From: Sporosarcina beigongshangi
Lineage (GTDB): Bacteria > Actinomycetota > Actinomycetes > Actinomycetales > Micrococcaceae
NCBI RefSeq assembly: GCF_016820535.1
Contig: NZ_JADHDY010000022.1
Coordinates: 11,525-54,296 of the forward strand
DNA: 42,772 nt
Reading direction: 5' to 3'
Below, in pieces: positions 1 through 8,169 of the stretch. The first letter of the stretch is position 1. Each line of letters opens with the position of its first letter. The notes beneath the pieces were generated by a model. The model was not told where the DNA came from and did not search any database. It was given only the letters and a program-made list of their open reading frames with translations. Position numbers and translations under genes: made by a program.

Positions 1-522
1 GGAACGGCGGACCGGGGCAAGACCATCTCGGTGCGGGTGACGGGATCCAAGGCAGGGTACATGTCGGTTTCAAAGACCAGCCGGGCGACGGCTGCCGTGG
101 CGGCACCTCCGCCGAAAGTCCCCTCGCTGTCGGACCCCGTGGTTTCGGAATCGCTGAAACTGGTCAATGACTACCGGGCCAAGAACAAGCTCAAGCCGTT
201 GAAATGGAACCCGGGCCTGGCCACATGGTCGCAGAAATGGGCTGATCACCTCCAAGCCGACTTTGCCTCACCGAGCTGGAGCGGAAACTGGCACAATCCG
301 ACGTTCTACACCAACTATCCAGCAGGGTGGACGGGTGCCGGCGAGAACGTTGCCTTCAACACCAGCGCAGCGACGATGTTCAGCTTCTGGGTAAGTTCCC
401 CGGGCCACCGGTCGAACATGCTCAATCCCAACTTCACGGACTTCGGGTTTGGCTACGCTCGCTACACCTCAGGGCCCTACGCCGGCCTTTCCATTGGCGT
501 GCAGAACTTCGCCCGCTACTGA
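1..522 (+). CDS. CAP-domain secreted protein, 5' end outside window
   Basis: The reading frame is open from base 1, so this is the C-terminal part of a longer protein; the first ATG at 61 and GTG at 31 lie inside the domain sequence. The visible start (ADRGKTISVRVTGSKAGY) is the end of the short Ig-like repeat that Arthrobacter secreted proteins carry in tandem. After a Pro/Ala linker comes a CAP (SCP/PR-1) domain of about 125 residues, with VNDYRAKN at its start, WHNP, GAGENVAF and the signature GHRSNMLNPNFTDFGFGYA near the end. CAP proteins are extracellular; their bacterial roles are mostly unproven, so substrate and function cannot be stated. It converges with the lipoprotein gene at 593-1231, 70 bp away, with no evident terminator between them. 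Confidence 0.85.
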   Translation, partial: GTADRGKTISVRVTGSKAGYMSVSKTSRATAAVAAPPPKVPSLSDPVVSESLKLVNDYRAKNKLKPLKWNPGLATWSQKWADHLQADFASPSWSGNWHNPTFYTNYPAGWTGAGENVAFNTSAATMFSFWVSSPGHRSNMLNPNFTDFGFGYARYTSGPYAGLSIGVQNFARY

Positions 523-592
523 ACAGGGAAGGCCTGCAGCTCAACCCCGTCATCGAGGGCGTTGCCATGGGCTGGAGTAGCCGCCGTGGAGC

Positions 593-1231
593 TCAGGGGC
601 AGGGCCTGCCGATGGGCAGATGGAGCGTCTCGACCGACTCTCCGTGCTTGACGGTCAGTGGGACACAGGCAGGGGCATCGAGCCAGATTCCGCCCGGGTA
701 CACCAGCCACACCGCATTGTCCGTGGTTCCGGTGCAGCCGGGGGAATCCAGCGAATCCGCCAGCGTGTAGCCGGAGTTGGACCAGCCAATTTTCATGTGT
801 CCGCGCAGTTCAGCGGGCACCTCCAAGGTGAAGGCCTTGCCTGCCTTCAGGACCAGCCCCACCTTGGAAAAATTCAGGCCTCCGTAACTGGCTCCGCCGA
901 TCCACTGGATGGTTGTACCCCCGGTGGCGGAGGCGCTCAAGTACACGAGGTTTGGGATTCCGACGGCGTCCGGTCCGGCCAGTTCGGCGGCGGTGAGCCC
1001 CGAACCGATTGGATTTCCGCATTCAAAGGGAAGTGCGGAGCCGACGGCGTGCGGCGTGATGCCGGTGTTGGAGTCCGCAGTGGAACCAGAGGCGGTGGCG
1101 GAGGCAGAAGTTCGAGCCGACCCGGTTGACTGGGGGCTCGGAGTTCCCGTGCAGCCCGAGAGCAGCAGCAAGGCCACGGCGGCAGCTGCCATCACTTGAC
1201 CTGGAAGCGGGCCACCTGAAATGCGTCCCAT
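593..1231 (-). CDS. putative secreted lipoprotein of unknown function
   Basis: A 212-residue protein with a lipoprotein signal: hydrophobic stretch AAAAVALLLL followed by lipobox LSGC (Cys27). A Ser/Thr/Ala-rich linker of about 35 residues follows, typical of surface lipoproteins that must span the wall. The rest is a compact domain with four Cys residues (FECGNP, SPGCTG, PACVPL, GRPCP) that could form disulfides. I do not recognise the fold. An internal ATG at residue 14 would also leave a usable signal peptide, so the start is uncertain by 13 residues. It lies downstream of ltbR on the same strand, but a strong terminator (1309-1376) separates them, so it is probably transcribed alone. Confidence 0.7.
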   Translation of the reverse strand: MGRISGGPLPGQVMAAAAVALLLLSGCTGTPSPQSTGSARTSASATASGSTADSNTGITPHAVGSALPFECGNPIGSGLTAAELAGPDAVGIPNLVYLSASATGGTTIQWIGGASYGGLNFSKVGLVLKAGKAFTLEVPAELRGHMKIGWSNSGYTLADSLDSPGCTGTTDNAVWLVYPGGIWLDAPACVPLTVKHGESVETLHLPIGRPCP

Positions 1232-1308
1232 GGCAGCACCCTATCCACAGGCCCCAGCACCGACAAGGGCACGGCCCCGGACAACGCGCCGCAGCCAAAC
1301 CAGGGCAC

Positions 1309-1376
1309 AAAAAACTGTGGCGCCCCGGCGGCACCCCAGGCAAGCAAAGCTGGCCGGGGTGCCGCCGGGGCGCCAC
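1309..1376 (-). terminator. strong rho-independent terminator of ltbR
   Basis: Two 21-nt arms (1317-1337 and 1356-1376) are exact reverse complements, separated by an 18-nt loop. On the minus strand the hairpin is followed after 2 nt by six T residues (A6 at 1309-1314 on the plus strand). It lies 20 bp after the ltbR stop codon and upstream of the lipoprotein gene. The stem is almost entirely G-C, so it would be very stable in either strand. Confidence 0.85.
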
Positions 1377-1395
1377 GTGTCGGGGGAGGGAATCG

Positions 1396-2112
1396 TTAGG
1401 AGCTCTTGCGCAGGGCCTCGGTCAGGATGCGGGAGGCGTTGCACACGATCTCGGCATGCAGGCGGCCGGGCTGTCGGGTCAGGCGCTCAATGGGGCCTGA
1501 AATGGAGACAGCGGCGATGACCCGGCCGGAGGGGCCGCGCACCGGGGCTGAGACCGAGGCGACCCCAGGCTCACGCTCGCCGAGGGACTGGCCCCAGCCC
1601 CGCCGTCGAACACCAGCCAAAACGGTGGGTGTGAAGCGGGCGTTGTGAAGGCCCTCGAGCAGGCGCTCGTGGTCTTCCCAGGCGAGCAGGACCTGCGCTG
1701 CGGATCCGGCCTTCATGGTCAGCTGCGTGCCAACCGGGATGGTGTCGCGCAGGCCGATGGGGCGCTCGGCCGAGGCGACGCACACGCGGGAGTCGCCCTG
1801 GCGCCGGAAGATCTGGGCGCTTTCGCCGGTGGAGTCGCGCAACTGCAGGAGCACGGGTCCCGCGGCCGCAATGAGCCGGTCCTCGCCTGCAGCAGACGCC
1901 AGCTCGACGAGCCGGCTGCCGAGCACAAAGCGGCCCTGCATGTCGCGGCTGACCAGCCGGTGATGTACCAAGGCCAGTGCCAGCCTGTGCACGGTGGGCC
2001 GGGCCAAACCGGTGGCTGCAACGAGCTGAGCCAGGGTGGTAGGGCCGGCCTCCAGTGCATCAAGCACAAGAGCCGCTTTGTCGATGACGCCAACGCCACT
2101 AGAATTGTCCAT
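1396..2112 (-). CDS. ltbR: IclR-family regulator of leucine biosynthesis (LtbR/NdgR)
   Basis: A 238-residue IclR-type regulator: N-terminal winged helix-turn-helix (about residues 8-65, with GPTTLAQLVAATGLARPTVH as the recognition region) and a C-terminal IclR effector domain (about 80-235, with VSAPVRGPSGRVIAAVSISG). It is divergent from leuC, the arrangement known for LtbR of Corynebacterium glutamicum and NdgR of Streptomyces, which control leuCD and related amino-acid genes. The start at 2112 (MDNSSGVGVIDKAAL) fits the family; an in-frame ATG at 2136 would add eight residues but lies inside the operator palindrome. A -35-like TTGCAT (2146-2141) and -10-like CAATAT (2124-2119) would place the transcription start at or near the ATG, so the message may be leaderless. 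It ends at a strong terminator. Confidence 0.9.
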   Translation of the reverse strand: MDNSSGVGVIDKAALVLDALEAGPTTLAQLVAATGLARPTVHRLALALVHHRLVSRDMQGRFVLGSRLVELASAAGEDRLIAAAGPVLLQLRDSTGESAQIFRRQGDSRVCVASAERPIGLRDTIPVGTQLTMKAGSAAQVLLAWEDHERLLEGLHNARFTPTVLAGVRRRGWGQSLGEREPGVASVSAPVRGPSGRVIAAVSISGPIERLTRQPGRLHAEIVCNASRILTEALRKSS

Positions 2113-2127
2113 GTAATGATATTGACG

Positions 2128-2142
2128 TCTCAGCATGTGAGA
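2128..2142. promoter_or_regulatory. palindromic operator between ltbR and leuC
   Basis: TCTCAGCATGTGAGA is an inverted repeat of 5-bp arms (TCTCA/TGAGA) around a 5-nt centre. It sits 16 bp before the ltbR start and between the -35-like and -10-like hexamers read toward ltbR, so a bound protein would block that promoter. IclR proteins bind short palindromes in divergent promoter regions, so autoregulation by LtbR, and control of leuC, is the natural reading. Binding is inferred, not shown. Confidence 0.6.
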
Positions 2143-2272
2143 TGCAAATCGGCGGGCTGGCTTCAGCGCCGAACGGGCTGGGACAGTAGGACTATACAAA
2201 CCAACGAACCTGCCGCGTGGCCTGCAAAACGGCGCCGTGGGACAAGGGTTCAACATGAGGAAGGGAGCTGCT

Positions 2273-3772
2273 GTGAGCGAGTCATCCACACCCGACGCAG
2301 TAGCGGTGGCACCGTCTGCCCCGCGCAAAGAAGCGAAGACGCTGGCTGAAAAAGTATGGCGTGACCACGTCGTCCGCCAGGGTGAAGGCGAAGGCGATGC
2401 TGCGCAGCCGGACCTTCTGTACATCGACCTCCACCTGATCCACGAAGTCACCTCGCCCCAGGCCTTCGAGGGTCTGCGCCTGGCCGGCCGCCCGCTGCGC
2501 CGCCCCGACCTGACGATCGCCACGGAGGACCACAACACCCCCACGATCGCCATCGACAAGCCGATCGCTGACCTCACCAGCCGGACCCAGATCCAGACGC
2601 TGCGCAACAACTGCGCCGAGTTCGGCGTCCGCCTGCACTCCCTCGGCGACGCCGAGCAGGGCATCGTCCACGTTGTGGGCCCGCAGCTGGGCCTGACCCA
2701 GCCCGGCATGACGGTTGTGTGCGGCGACTCCCACACGTCCACTCACGGCGCCGTCGGCGCACTCGCCTTCGGCATCGGCACCTCAGAAGTTGAGCACGTC
2801 ATGGCCACCCAGACGCTGCCCCTGAAGCCGTTCAAGACCATGGCCATCAACGTCGAGGGCACGCTGCGCCCGGGCGTCACATCCAAGGACATCATCCTGG
2901 CGATCATCGCCAAGATCGGCACCGGCGGCGGCCAGGGCTACGTCCTGGAATACCGCGGCTCCGCGATCCGTGCACTGTCCATGGACGCCCGAATGACCGT
3001 CTGCAACATGTCCATCGAGGCAGGCGCCCGCGCCGGCATGATCGCCCCGGATGAGACCACCTTCGAGTACCTCAAGGGCCGCGCCCACGCACCGGAAGGC
3101 GCAGAGTGGGACGCCGCCGTCGAGTACTGGAAGTCCCTCGCCACCGAGGACGACGCCGAATTCGACGCAGAGGTCTTCCTGGACGCCGACACGCTGGAAC
3201 CGTTCGTCACCTGGGGCACCAACCCCGGCCAGGGCGTCTCGCTCAGCGACACCGTCCCGAACCCGGACGACTTCGGCGACGAGAACGCCAAGGCCGCCGC
3301 AGAGCGCGCCCTGGCGTACATGGACCTTGAGGCCGGCACCCCCATGAAGGACATCCGTGTCGACACGGTCTTCCTGGGCTCCTGCACCAACTCCCGCATC
3401 GAGGACCTGCGGGCAGCGGCGGACATCATCCGCGGCCGCGAAAAGGACCCCAACATCCGCATGCTCGTGGTCCCCGGCTCGGCCCGCGTCCGCCTGGAGG
3501 CGGAAGCCGAGGGCCTGGACCAGGTGTTCCTTGACTTCGGTGCAGAATGGCGCTTCGCCGGCTGCTCCATGTGCCTAGGCATGAACCCCGACCAGCTGGA
3601 ACCGGGCGAGCGCTGCGCGTCCACGTCCAACCGCAACTTCGAGGGCCGCCAGGGCAAGGGCGGGCGCACCCACCTCGTCTCTCCTGTTGTGGCAGCCGCC
3701 ACCGCCATCCGTGGAACCCTCAGTTCGCCGTCGGACCTCGAGCCGGCAACAACAGCCGCCAACGTAGCGTAA
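2273..3772 (+). CDS. leuC: 3-isopropylmalate dehydratase large subunit
   Basis: A 499-residue aconitase-family protein that, with LeuD, isomerises 2-isopropylmalate to 3-isopropylmalate in leucine synthesis (cytoplasm). The three [4Fe-4S] ligands are visible: Cys371 in GSCTNSR, and Cys431 and Cys434 in [37 protein letters not shown] and the [15 protein letters not shown] end are typical of the family (listed here as motifs, full length normal). The start is GTG at 2273, chosen because a strong Shine-Dalgarno sequence (AGGAAGGGAG, 2258-2267) lies 5 nt before it; an upstream GTG at 2237 would read through that site. leuD follows 10 bp later. Confidence 0.97.
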   Translation: MSESSTPDAVAVAPSAPRKEAKTLAEKVWRDHVVRQGEGEGDAAQPDLLYIDLHLIHEVTSPQAFEGLRLAGRPLRRPDLTIATEDHNTPTIAIDKPIADLTSRTQIQTLRNNCAEFGVRLHSLGDAEQGIVHVVGPQLGLTQPGMTVVCGDSHTSTHGAVGALAFGIGTSEVEHVMATQTLPLKPFKTMAINVEGTLRPGVTSKDIILAIIAKIGTGGGQGYVLEYRGSAIRALSMDARMTVCNMSIEAGARAGMIAPDETTFEYLKGRAHAPEGAEWDAAVEYWKSLATEDDAEFDAEVFLDADTLEPFVTWGTNPGQGVSLSDTVPNPDDFGDENAKAAAERALAYMDLEAGTPMKDIRVDTVFLGSCTNSRIEDLRAAADIIRGREKDPNIRMLVVPGSARVRLEAEAEGLDQVFLDFGAEWRFAGCSMCLGMNPDQLEPGERCASTSNRNFEGRQGKGGRTHLVSPVVAAATAIRGTLSSPSDLEPATTAANVA

Positions 3773-3782
3773 GGAGCTCACC

Positions 3783-4382
3783 ATGGAAAAGTTTTCCTCC
3801 CACACCGGCATTGGTGTCCCGCTGCGCCAGAGCAACGTCGACACCGACCAGATCATCCCCGCCGTGTACCTCAAGCGCATCACGCGCACCGGCTTCGAGG
3901 ACGCACTGTTCTCCAGCTGGCGCAAGAACCCGGAATTCATCCTGAACCAGGAGCCGTACTCGGCCGGTTCGGTGCTGGTCGCCGGCGCCGACTTCGGCAC
4001 GGGATCCTCCCGCGAACACGCTGTCTGGGCGCTGAAGGACTACGGCTTCAAGGCTGTCCTCTCCAGCCGCTTCGCCGACATCTTCCGCGGCAACTCCGGC
4101 AAGCAGGGCCTCGTCGCCGCCGAGGTCGCCCAGGATGACATCGAGCTCATCTGGAAGGTCCTGGAGAACGAGCCCGGCACCGAAGTGACAGTCGACCTCG
4201 TCGCCAAAATGGTCACCGCCGGCACCGTCGTCGCACCGTTCCAGGTGGACGACTACACCCGCTGGCGCCTGCTCGAGGGCCTGGACGACATCGGCCTGAC
4301 CCTTCGCAATGAACCCGACATCACCGCGTTCGAGGCCAAGCGCCCGTCCTTCAAGCCCACCACGCTGCCGGCAAAGTTCTAA
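3783..4382 (+). CDS. leuD: 3-isopropylmalate dehydratase small subunit
   Basis: A 199-residue swivel-domain partner of LeuC, normal length for the family. It begins [14 protein letters not shown] and contains the conserved [14 protein letters not shown] and [11 protein letters not shown] segments that complete the active site. The start ATG is preceded by AAGGAG at 3772-3777 (overlapping the leuC stop region), and the 10-bp gap to leuC shows one operon. A terminator follows at 4396-4431, so leuCD is a two-gene transcript under the divergent LtbR region. Confidence 0.97.
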   Translation: MEKFSSHTGIGVPLRQSNVDTDQIIPAVYLKRITRTGFEDALFSSWRKNPEFILNQEPYSAGSVLVAGADFGTGSSREHAVWALKDYGFKAVLSSRFADIFRGNSGKQGLVAAEVAQDDIELIWKVLENEPGTEVTVDLVAKMVTAGTVVAPFQVDDYTRWRLLEGLDDIGLTLRNEPDITAFEAKRPSFKPTTLPAKF

Positions 4383-4395
4383 GTCAGCCGCCTGA

Positions 4396-4431
4396 GCCGG
4401 TCCGTCCCTTCCATGGGGCGGGCCGGCTTTT
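4396..4431 (+). terminator. rho-independent terminator of leuCD
   Basis: A GC-rich imperfect stem, with GCCGGTCCGTCCC on the left and GGGGCGGGCCGGC on the right, a short loop, and TTTT immediately after it. It starts 13 bp after the leuD stop codon. Confidence 0.75.
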
Positions 4432-4928
4432 GCCTTCCCTGAAGCACGACGGCGGGACCCCGCCTTGTGCTGCCGGCCGGGCTGCGCCGGGTAGACAGGA
4501 GATGTTGGCGGTTCAGGTCATAGGTTCCATGACCTGAATGCCCAACGCCATCGGAGACAGGCCGGTCGGTGGCAGGAAGCCAGACTTCGCCATCTCGACG
4601 GGCGACGCGGCAGATGCAAGACCTTCCGGCGAACCGGCACCCGCCCTCAACTTCCTCACAGGCAAGCCGGCCACCACCAACACGGTGGCAGGCGCGTACG
4701 AAGGCGTCCGGGACAAGAGCCAGGCTCCGGGAAAATTGTGGGCCGGTGGCGGCGCTCACCTCGAACTGGCCATGAACCAGCAGGGCATGAATATTCCGGA
4801 GAAGACCGGCCAGCGACAAGATCGGAGCGGAGAATTTCGGCTGAAGCATCCATTCGCGGCCCGAACCGAGACTGCTCGTCCGGCTTGCCCGGCATTGAGG
4901 GCAATATCCGGGAGCAATGTTTCCTGTT
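4432..4928. other. intergenic stretch with no recognisable gene
   Basis: About 500 bases between the leuCD terminator and the first palindromic repeat. Open frames exist on both strands (for example 4538-5020 plus and 4513-4716 minus) but none gives a recognisable domain, and the longest plus-strand frame runs straight into the repeat block. The first part has GC-rich third positions in the 4538 frame, so a decayed gene is possible, but I cannot identify it. Confidence 0.5.
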
Positions 4929-5079
4929 GGGGGCTGTTGTTCACTTTGGGGGCTGCAATTTACGGCTCGGGGGCTGTTGTTGTGATCGGACCCCTGTCTA
5001 ACAGGGGCGGATCGGAATGACAGCCCCCGCCCGATCTGAACGCCTTTTGGACCAGCCTCCGATTGGAATAACAGCCCCC
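4929..5079. repeat. palindromic element cluster (GGGGGCTGTT family), nuclease 3' side
   Basis: One complete 60-nt element lies at 4969-5028: outer arms GGGGGCTGT and ACAGCCCCC pair exactly over 9 bp, and an inner hairpin CCCCTGT-CTA-ACAGGGG (4991-5007) pairs exactly over 7 bp. Extra left arms occur at 4929-4941 and 4948-4955, and an extra right arm ends at 5079 (CAGCCCCC, 5072-5079). The same 60-nt element, with the same spacing, occurs at 6312-6371 on the other side of the nuclease gene. On the transcript it would form a stable hairpin downstream of the nuclease gene, but no T tract follows, so it is not a normal terminator. Confidence 0.85.
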
Positions 5080-5137
5080 GCAAGCCCAACCGAGCCGCAG
5101 CAAATAATGGTCAGCACCGGCCAGAAGTGTGGGCCCC

Positions 5138-6097
5138 TCATTTTGTCGGCAGCCCGGCCCCCTGGAGGAGCCGGACCAGCCGTCGGGGGTCCGTGAGATC
5201 TTCCCACAACCAGCGAACCACTTTATAGCCTTTGGCCCGAAGCCGGTCCTCACGCTTTTTCTCTTCCACCACGACCTTGGAAGGGGTCCTTCCCTTGAGG
5301 TACTTCTGGGCTGAGTACTTTTCGTATCCATCAAACTCGCCGAGCGTCTGGTACTCCTCCCAATCAAAGTCGGGATAGCCGATGAGGCCGTTTGAATCGG
5401 AGAATCGTACTTGAAGCTGGGGTGGCGGGAATCCATTGAGAATCATGACGGCGCGGCTCTTGGATTCTCCGGCCGACTGTGACAGGCCGTTGGCGTAGCC
5501 GACAACTCTAGCCACTCTCGTGCGCTGCGTCTTGTTGGGCAGGAGCTCGGCACTGGCCAGCACGTCTTGCGGAGAGAAGATCCGTTTCCTGTCCCAGGGC
5601 CAGCTCTGTGGTGTCCTCGCTTGTAGCGCTTTGTCCATCGTTGGCAAAGCATCCACGAAGGACAACCGGACCGCCAAGTCCCTCGCGGTCTGCGGTGGCG
5701 GAGTTACCTGGAGTCCGAACATTTCCCATGGCGGTGGATCCCCCGGAATTGCCTTGACCCGGTGGACGCCCGAGCTGCTTTGGCCACCGCTCTTGTCCCC
5801 TGACACTACTGTCTCCACCGGATTCCGAAAGCCAAAGTATGGCAATCCCAAGACCGCGGCAGCGGACTGTCGGGCGAACAAGGGCGGTCGCATCGCAGTC
5901 TCGTGCACCGCTTGGATTTGCACTCGGTACTTTTCCCAGGGCGTCAACGCCTGCCACAGTTCAAAAGGCAGGTAAAGCCCACGTCGGACACGGTAGAGAT
6001 TGCCCGCTTTGGCCCGTGCTGCAAGCCGTTGGGCCGAATACTCGTCCACGAGCTTGTTTTCGGGCCGAATGAATTCTGGAACCGTAAAGTCTGCCAT
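5138..6097 (-). CDS. AbiEi-like wHTH protein with C-terminal Vsr/DUF559-type nuclease domain
   Basis: A 319-residue protein. The N-terminal ~60 residues (AARAKAGNLYRVRRGLYLPF) resemble the winged-helix domain found in AbiEi-type antitoxin proteins, where the R-x-R-x-G-x-Y segment is typical. The C-terminal ~90 residues look like the DUF559/Vsr-like endonuclease fold: GYPDFDW, then GEFDGYEKYS, then VEEKKREDRLRAKGYKVVRW and a final W-E-D-L; the D, E-x-D and K-rich strand order match a PD-(D/E)XK-type site. No cognate toxin or antitoxin gene is adjacent. The gene is lower in GC than leuD and murA and is flanked on both sides by the same 60-nt palindromic element. Such proteins are common and multicopy in actinobacteria, but their role is not established. 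The start at 6097 is the first ATG and has only a weak ribosome site. Confidence 0.75.
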   Translation of the reverse strand: MADFTVPEFIRPENKLVDEYSAQRLAARAKAGNLYRVRRGLYLPFELWQALTPWEKYRVQIQAVHETAMRPPLFARQSAAAVLGLPYFGFRNPVETVVSGDKSGGQSSSGVHRVKAIPGDPPPWEMFGLQVTPPPQTARDLAVRLSFVDALPTMDKALQARTPQSWPWDRKRIFSPQDVLASAELLPNKTQRTRVARVVGYANGLSQSAGESKSRAVMILNGFPPPQLQVRFSDSNGLIGYPDFDWEEYQTLGEFDGYEKYSAQKYLKGRTPSKVVVEEKKREDRLRAKGYKVVRWLWEDLTDPRRLVRLLQGAGLPTK

Positions 6098-6311
6098 CCC
6101 ACAAGAATTCCGCCGAAGGAGTCAGATGTGGAGACCCAAACCTCCGGATGTGGATAAGTTGAGCAACGGAGCGGCCTGTGGAGAAGACGACGGCGCGCCA
6201 ACGGACGACGTTGCATCACCATGGACACCAACGGAAGTGGCGTGCCGCTCCATCCGGTAGGCGTTGCGCACAGGCTGACCGAGGACGGTCAGGGTGGCGA
6301 ATGCGGGCTGC
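6098..6311. other. upstream region of the nuclease gene
   Basis: No gene recognised. It contains one perfect DnaA-box sequence on the minus strand (TTATCCACA, complement of 6149-6157) and a second TGTGGA 23 bp further on. Single boxes of this kind occur by chance and near nuclease genes of this type; there is no AT-rich unwinding region or box cluster, so no origin is proposed. Confidence 0.5.
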
Positions 6312-6545
6312 GGGGGCAGTCGTTCTAATCGGACCCCTGTGCAACGGCGGCGAATTAGAACAACAGCCCCCGAGCGGCCTTGGCGCCCTGTGCAACGGCG
6401 GCGAATTAGAACAACAGCCCCCGAGCGGCCTTGGTGCCCCGTGCAACGGCGGCGAATTAGAACAACAGCCCCCGGGCGGCCTTGGCGCCCTGTGCAACGG
6501 CGGCGAATTAGAACAACAGCCCCCGGGATAAGTACTACAGCCCCG
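6312..6545. repeat. palindromic element with right arm amplified as a 51-bp tandem array
   Basis: A complete 60-nt element at 6312-6371 aligns base for base in length with the one at 4969-5028. Its arms (GGGGGCAGTCGTTCTAAT and ATTAGAACAACAGCCCCC) pair at 16 of 18 positions. The right half then repeats at an exact 51-bp period: the GCAACGG core starts at 6341, 6392, 6443 and 6494. Each unit is a 36-nt right half plus a 15-nt linker (GAGCGGCCTTGGCGC with small changes). A degraded fifth arm, CAGCCCCG, is at 6538-6545. The period is divisible by three, which keeps frames open across the array on both strands and creates false long ORFs. The array ends about 240 bp before murA. Confidence 0.9.
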
Positions 6546-6783
6546 GGCTGAGGCGGGCATGCCAGTTCCCGGGCGGCACCCCGGACAAACCACCAAAAGC
6601 GCCCGCCGGCGAGTCGTCCGCCACATCTGCCCAGCGCTTTTACGCATCCACGCCCCAAGAAACTATGCTTGGTTGAAGTCCCGGACCATACTGGGGCAAG
6701 ACCCCGGCGAGTGCCGGGATGCGCCCGAGGGCCCGGGACAACCCCGGCCGCCCGACGGGCAGAGCGTGGAGCAGAGGATTTAG

Positions 6784-8115
6784 GTGACGATGAGCAGAGT
6801 TCTGACAGTCCGTGGTGGTGTTCCACTCAAGGGACGTGTGCAGGTGCGCGGTGCCAAAAACCTCGTCCCCAAGGCGATGGTGGCGGCGATTCTGGGAAAT
6901 TCCCCCTCAACGCTGCGCAATGTGCCGGAGATCAAGGACGTCGAGGTTGTCACCTCGCTGCTTCAGATCCACGGCGTCACCGTGGACAAGGACCCCGTCA
7001 CCGGTGACCTGACCATGAACCCGGCCAACGCCAAGAAGGCCTCCACCGCCGAGATCAACACCCACGCCGGCGACTCGCGCATTCCCATCCTGCTGTGCGG
7101 GCCCCTCATCCACTCGATCGGGCACGCCTTCATCCCGGACCTGGGCGGCTGCAAGATTGGGGACCGCCCCATTGACTACCACCTGGAAGTCCTGCGCCAG
7201 TTCGGCGCCGTCGTGGACAAGACTGCCACCGGCATTTCCATCACCGCACCCATGGGCCTGAAGGGCACCAAGATCAACCTGCCGTACCCCAGCGTCGGCG
7301 CCACGGAGCAGGTCCTGCTCTCCGCCACGCGCGCCGAGGGCATCACGGAGCTGACCGGCGCCGCCACCGAGCCGGAGATCATCGACCTCATCGCCATCCT
7401 GCAGAAGATGGGCGCCATCATCTCCGTCCAGACGGACCGCACCATCCGCATTGAGGGCGTCACGGAGCTCACCGGCTACGACCACACGGCCCTGCCGGAC
7501 CGCAACGAATCCGCTTCCTGGGCTTCGGCCGCGCTCGTCACGGGCGGCGACATCTACGTCGAGGGCGCCAGCCAGCGCGACATGATGACGTTCGTGAACA
7601 CCTTCCGCAAGATTGGCGGCGGCATGGACATTCACGACGACGGCATCCGGTTCTACCACAAGGGCGGCGCCTTGAAGCCGCTCGTCCTGGAGACGGACGT
7701 GCACCCGGGTTTCATGACGGACTGGCAGCAGCCCCTGGTCGTGGCCCTGACCCAGGCGGACGGTGTGTCGATCGTGCATGAAACTGTCTACGAAAACCGC
7801 TTCGGCTTCACCGAGGCGCTGCGCCGGATGGGTGCCAGCATCCAGTTGCACCGCGAATGCCTTGGCAGCATCCCGTGCCGCTTCGGCCAGCGCAACTTCA
7901 TCCACTCGGCCGTGATCTCCGGATCCACACCGCTCAAGGGTGCGGACATCCACGTGCCGGACCTGCGCGGCGGTTTCAGCCACATGATCGCAGCCCTCGC
8001 GGCCCAAGGCACCTCCACGGTGACCGGCATCGATGTCATCAGCCGCGGCTATGAACATTTCACGGCCAAACTGGACGGCCTCGGCGCCGACTTCGACGTC
8101 CACGAATCCAAGTAG
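6784..8115 (+). CDS. murA: UDP-N-acetylglucosamine 1-carboxyvinyltransferase
   Basis: A 443-residue EPSP-synthase-fold enzyme that transfers enolpyruvate from PEP to UDP-GlcNAc, the first committed step of peptidoglycan synthesis (cytoplasm). The catalytic loop Cys is present (GGCKIG, Cys123), so this is the fosfomycin-sensitive Cys type rather than the Asp form of mycobacteria. Lys25 and Asn26 in RGAKN, the Asp in FMTDWQQP and the Arg in PDLRGGFSH correspond to the other active-site residues of MurA. The start is GTG at 6784, with an in-frame ATG at 6790 as an alternative; the nearby GCAGAGGA is a modest ribosome site. It begins a run of same-strand envelope genes continued by plsC, gpsA and ddl, with 54 bp before plsC. 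No clear consensus promoter was found. Confidence 0.95.
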   Translation: MTMSRVLTVRGGVPLKGRVQVRGAKNLVPKAMVAAILGNSPSTLRNVPEIKDVEVVTSLLQIHGVTVDKDPVTGDLTMNPANAKKASTAEINTHAGDSRIPILLCGPLIHSIGHAFIPDLGGCKIGDRPIDYHLEVLRQFGAVVDKTATGISITAPMGLKGTKINLPYPSVGATEQVLLSATRAEGITELTGAATEPEIIDLIAILQKMGAIISVQTDRTIRIEGVTELTGYDHTALPDRNESASWASAALVTGGDIYVEGASQRDMMTFVNTFRKIGGGMDIHDDGIRFYHKGGALKPLVLETDVHPGFMTDWQQPLVVALTQADGVSIVHETVYENRFGFTEALRRMGASIQLHRECLGSIPCRFGQRNFIHSAVISGSTPLKGADIHVPDLRGGFSHMIAALAAQGTSTVTGIDVISRGYEHFTAKLDGLGADFDVHESK

Positions 8116-8169
8116 CCAAGAGCCCCAATCCAAGCAATCCCACACGAGCACCCGAGGCGGATCATCACA

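Noticed and set aside
4538-5020. 160-codon plus-strand frame after leuD
   Set aside because: No recognisable domain, no good ribosome site, and its C-terminal third is translated palindromic repeat. Possibly part of a decayed gene, but not supportable as a CDS.
6149-6157. Perfect DnaA box, possible origin
   Set aside because: A single box with no cluster, AT-rich region, dnaA or dnaN nearby.
6312-6545. Possible CRISPR array
   Set aside because: Units are near-identical along the whole 51 bp, with no variable spacers and no cas genes nearby.
6122-6826. 234-codon minus-strand frame over the 51-bp array
   Set aside because: The frame stays open because the repeat period is divisible by three; the product is translated repeat and runs into the murA start.
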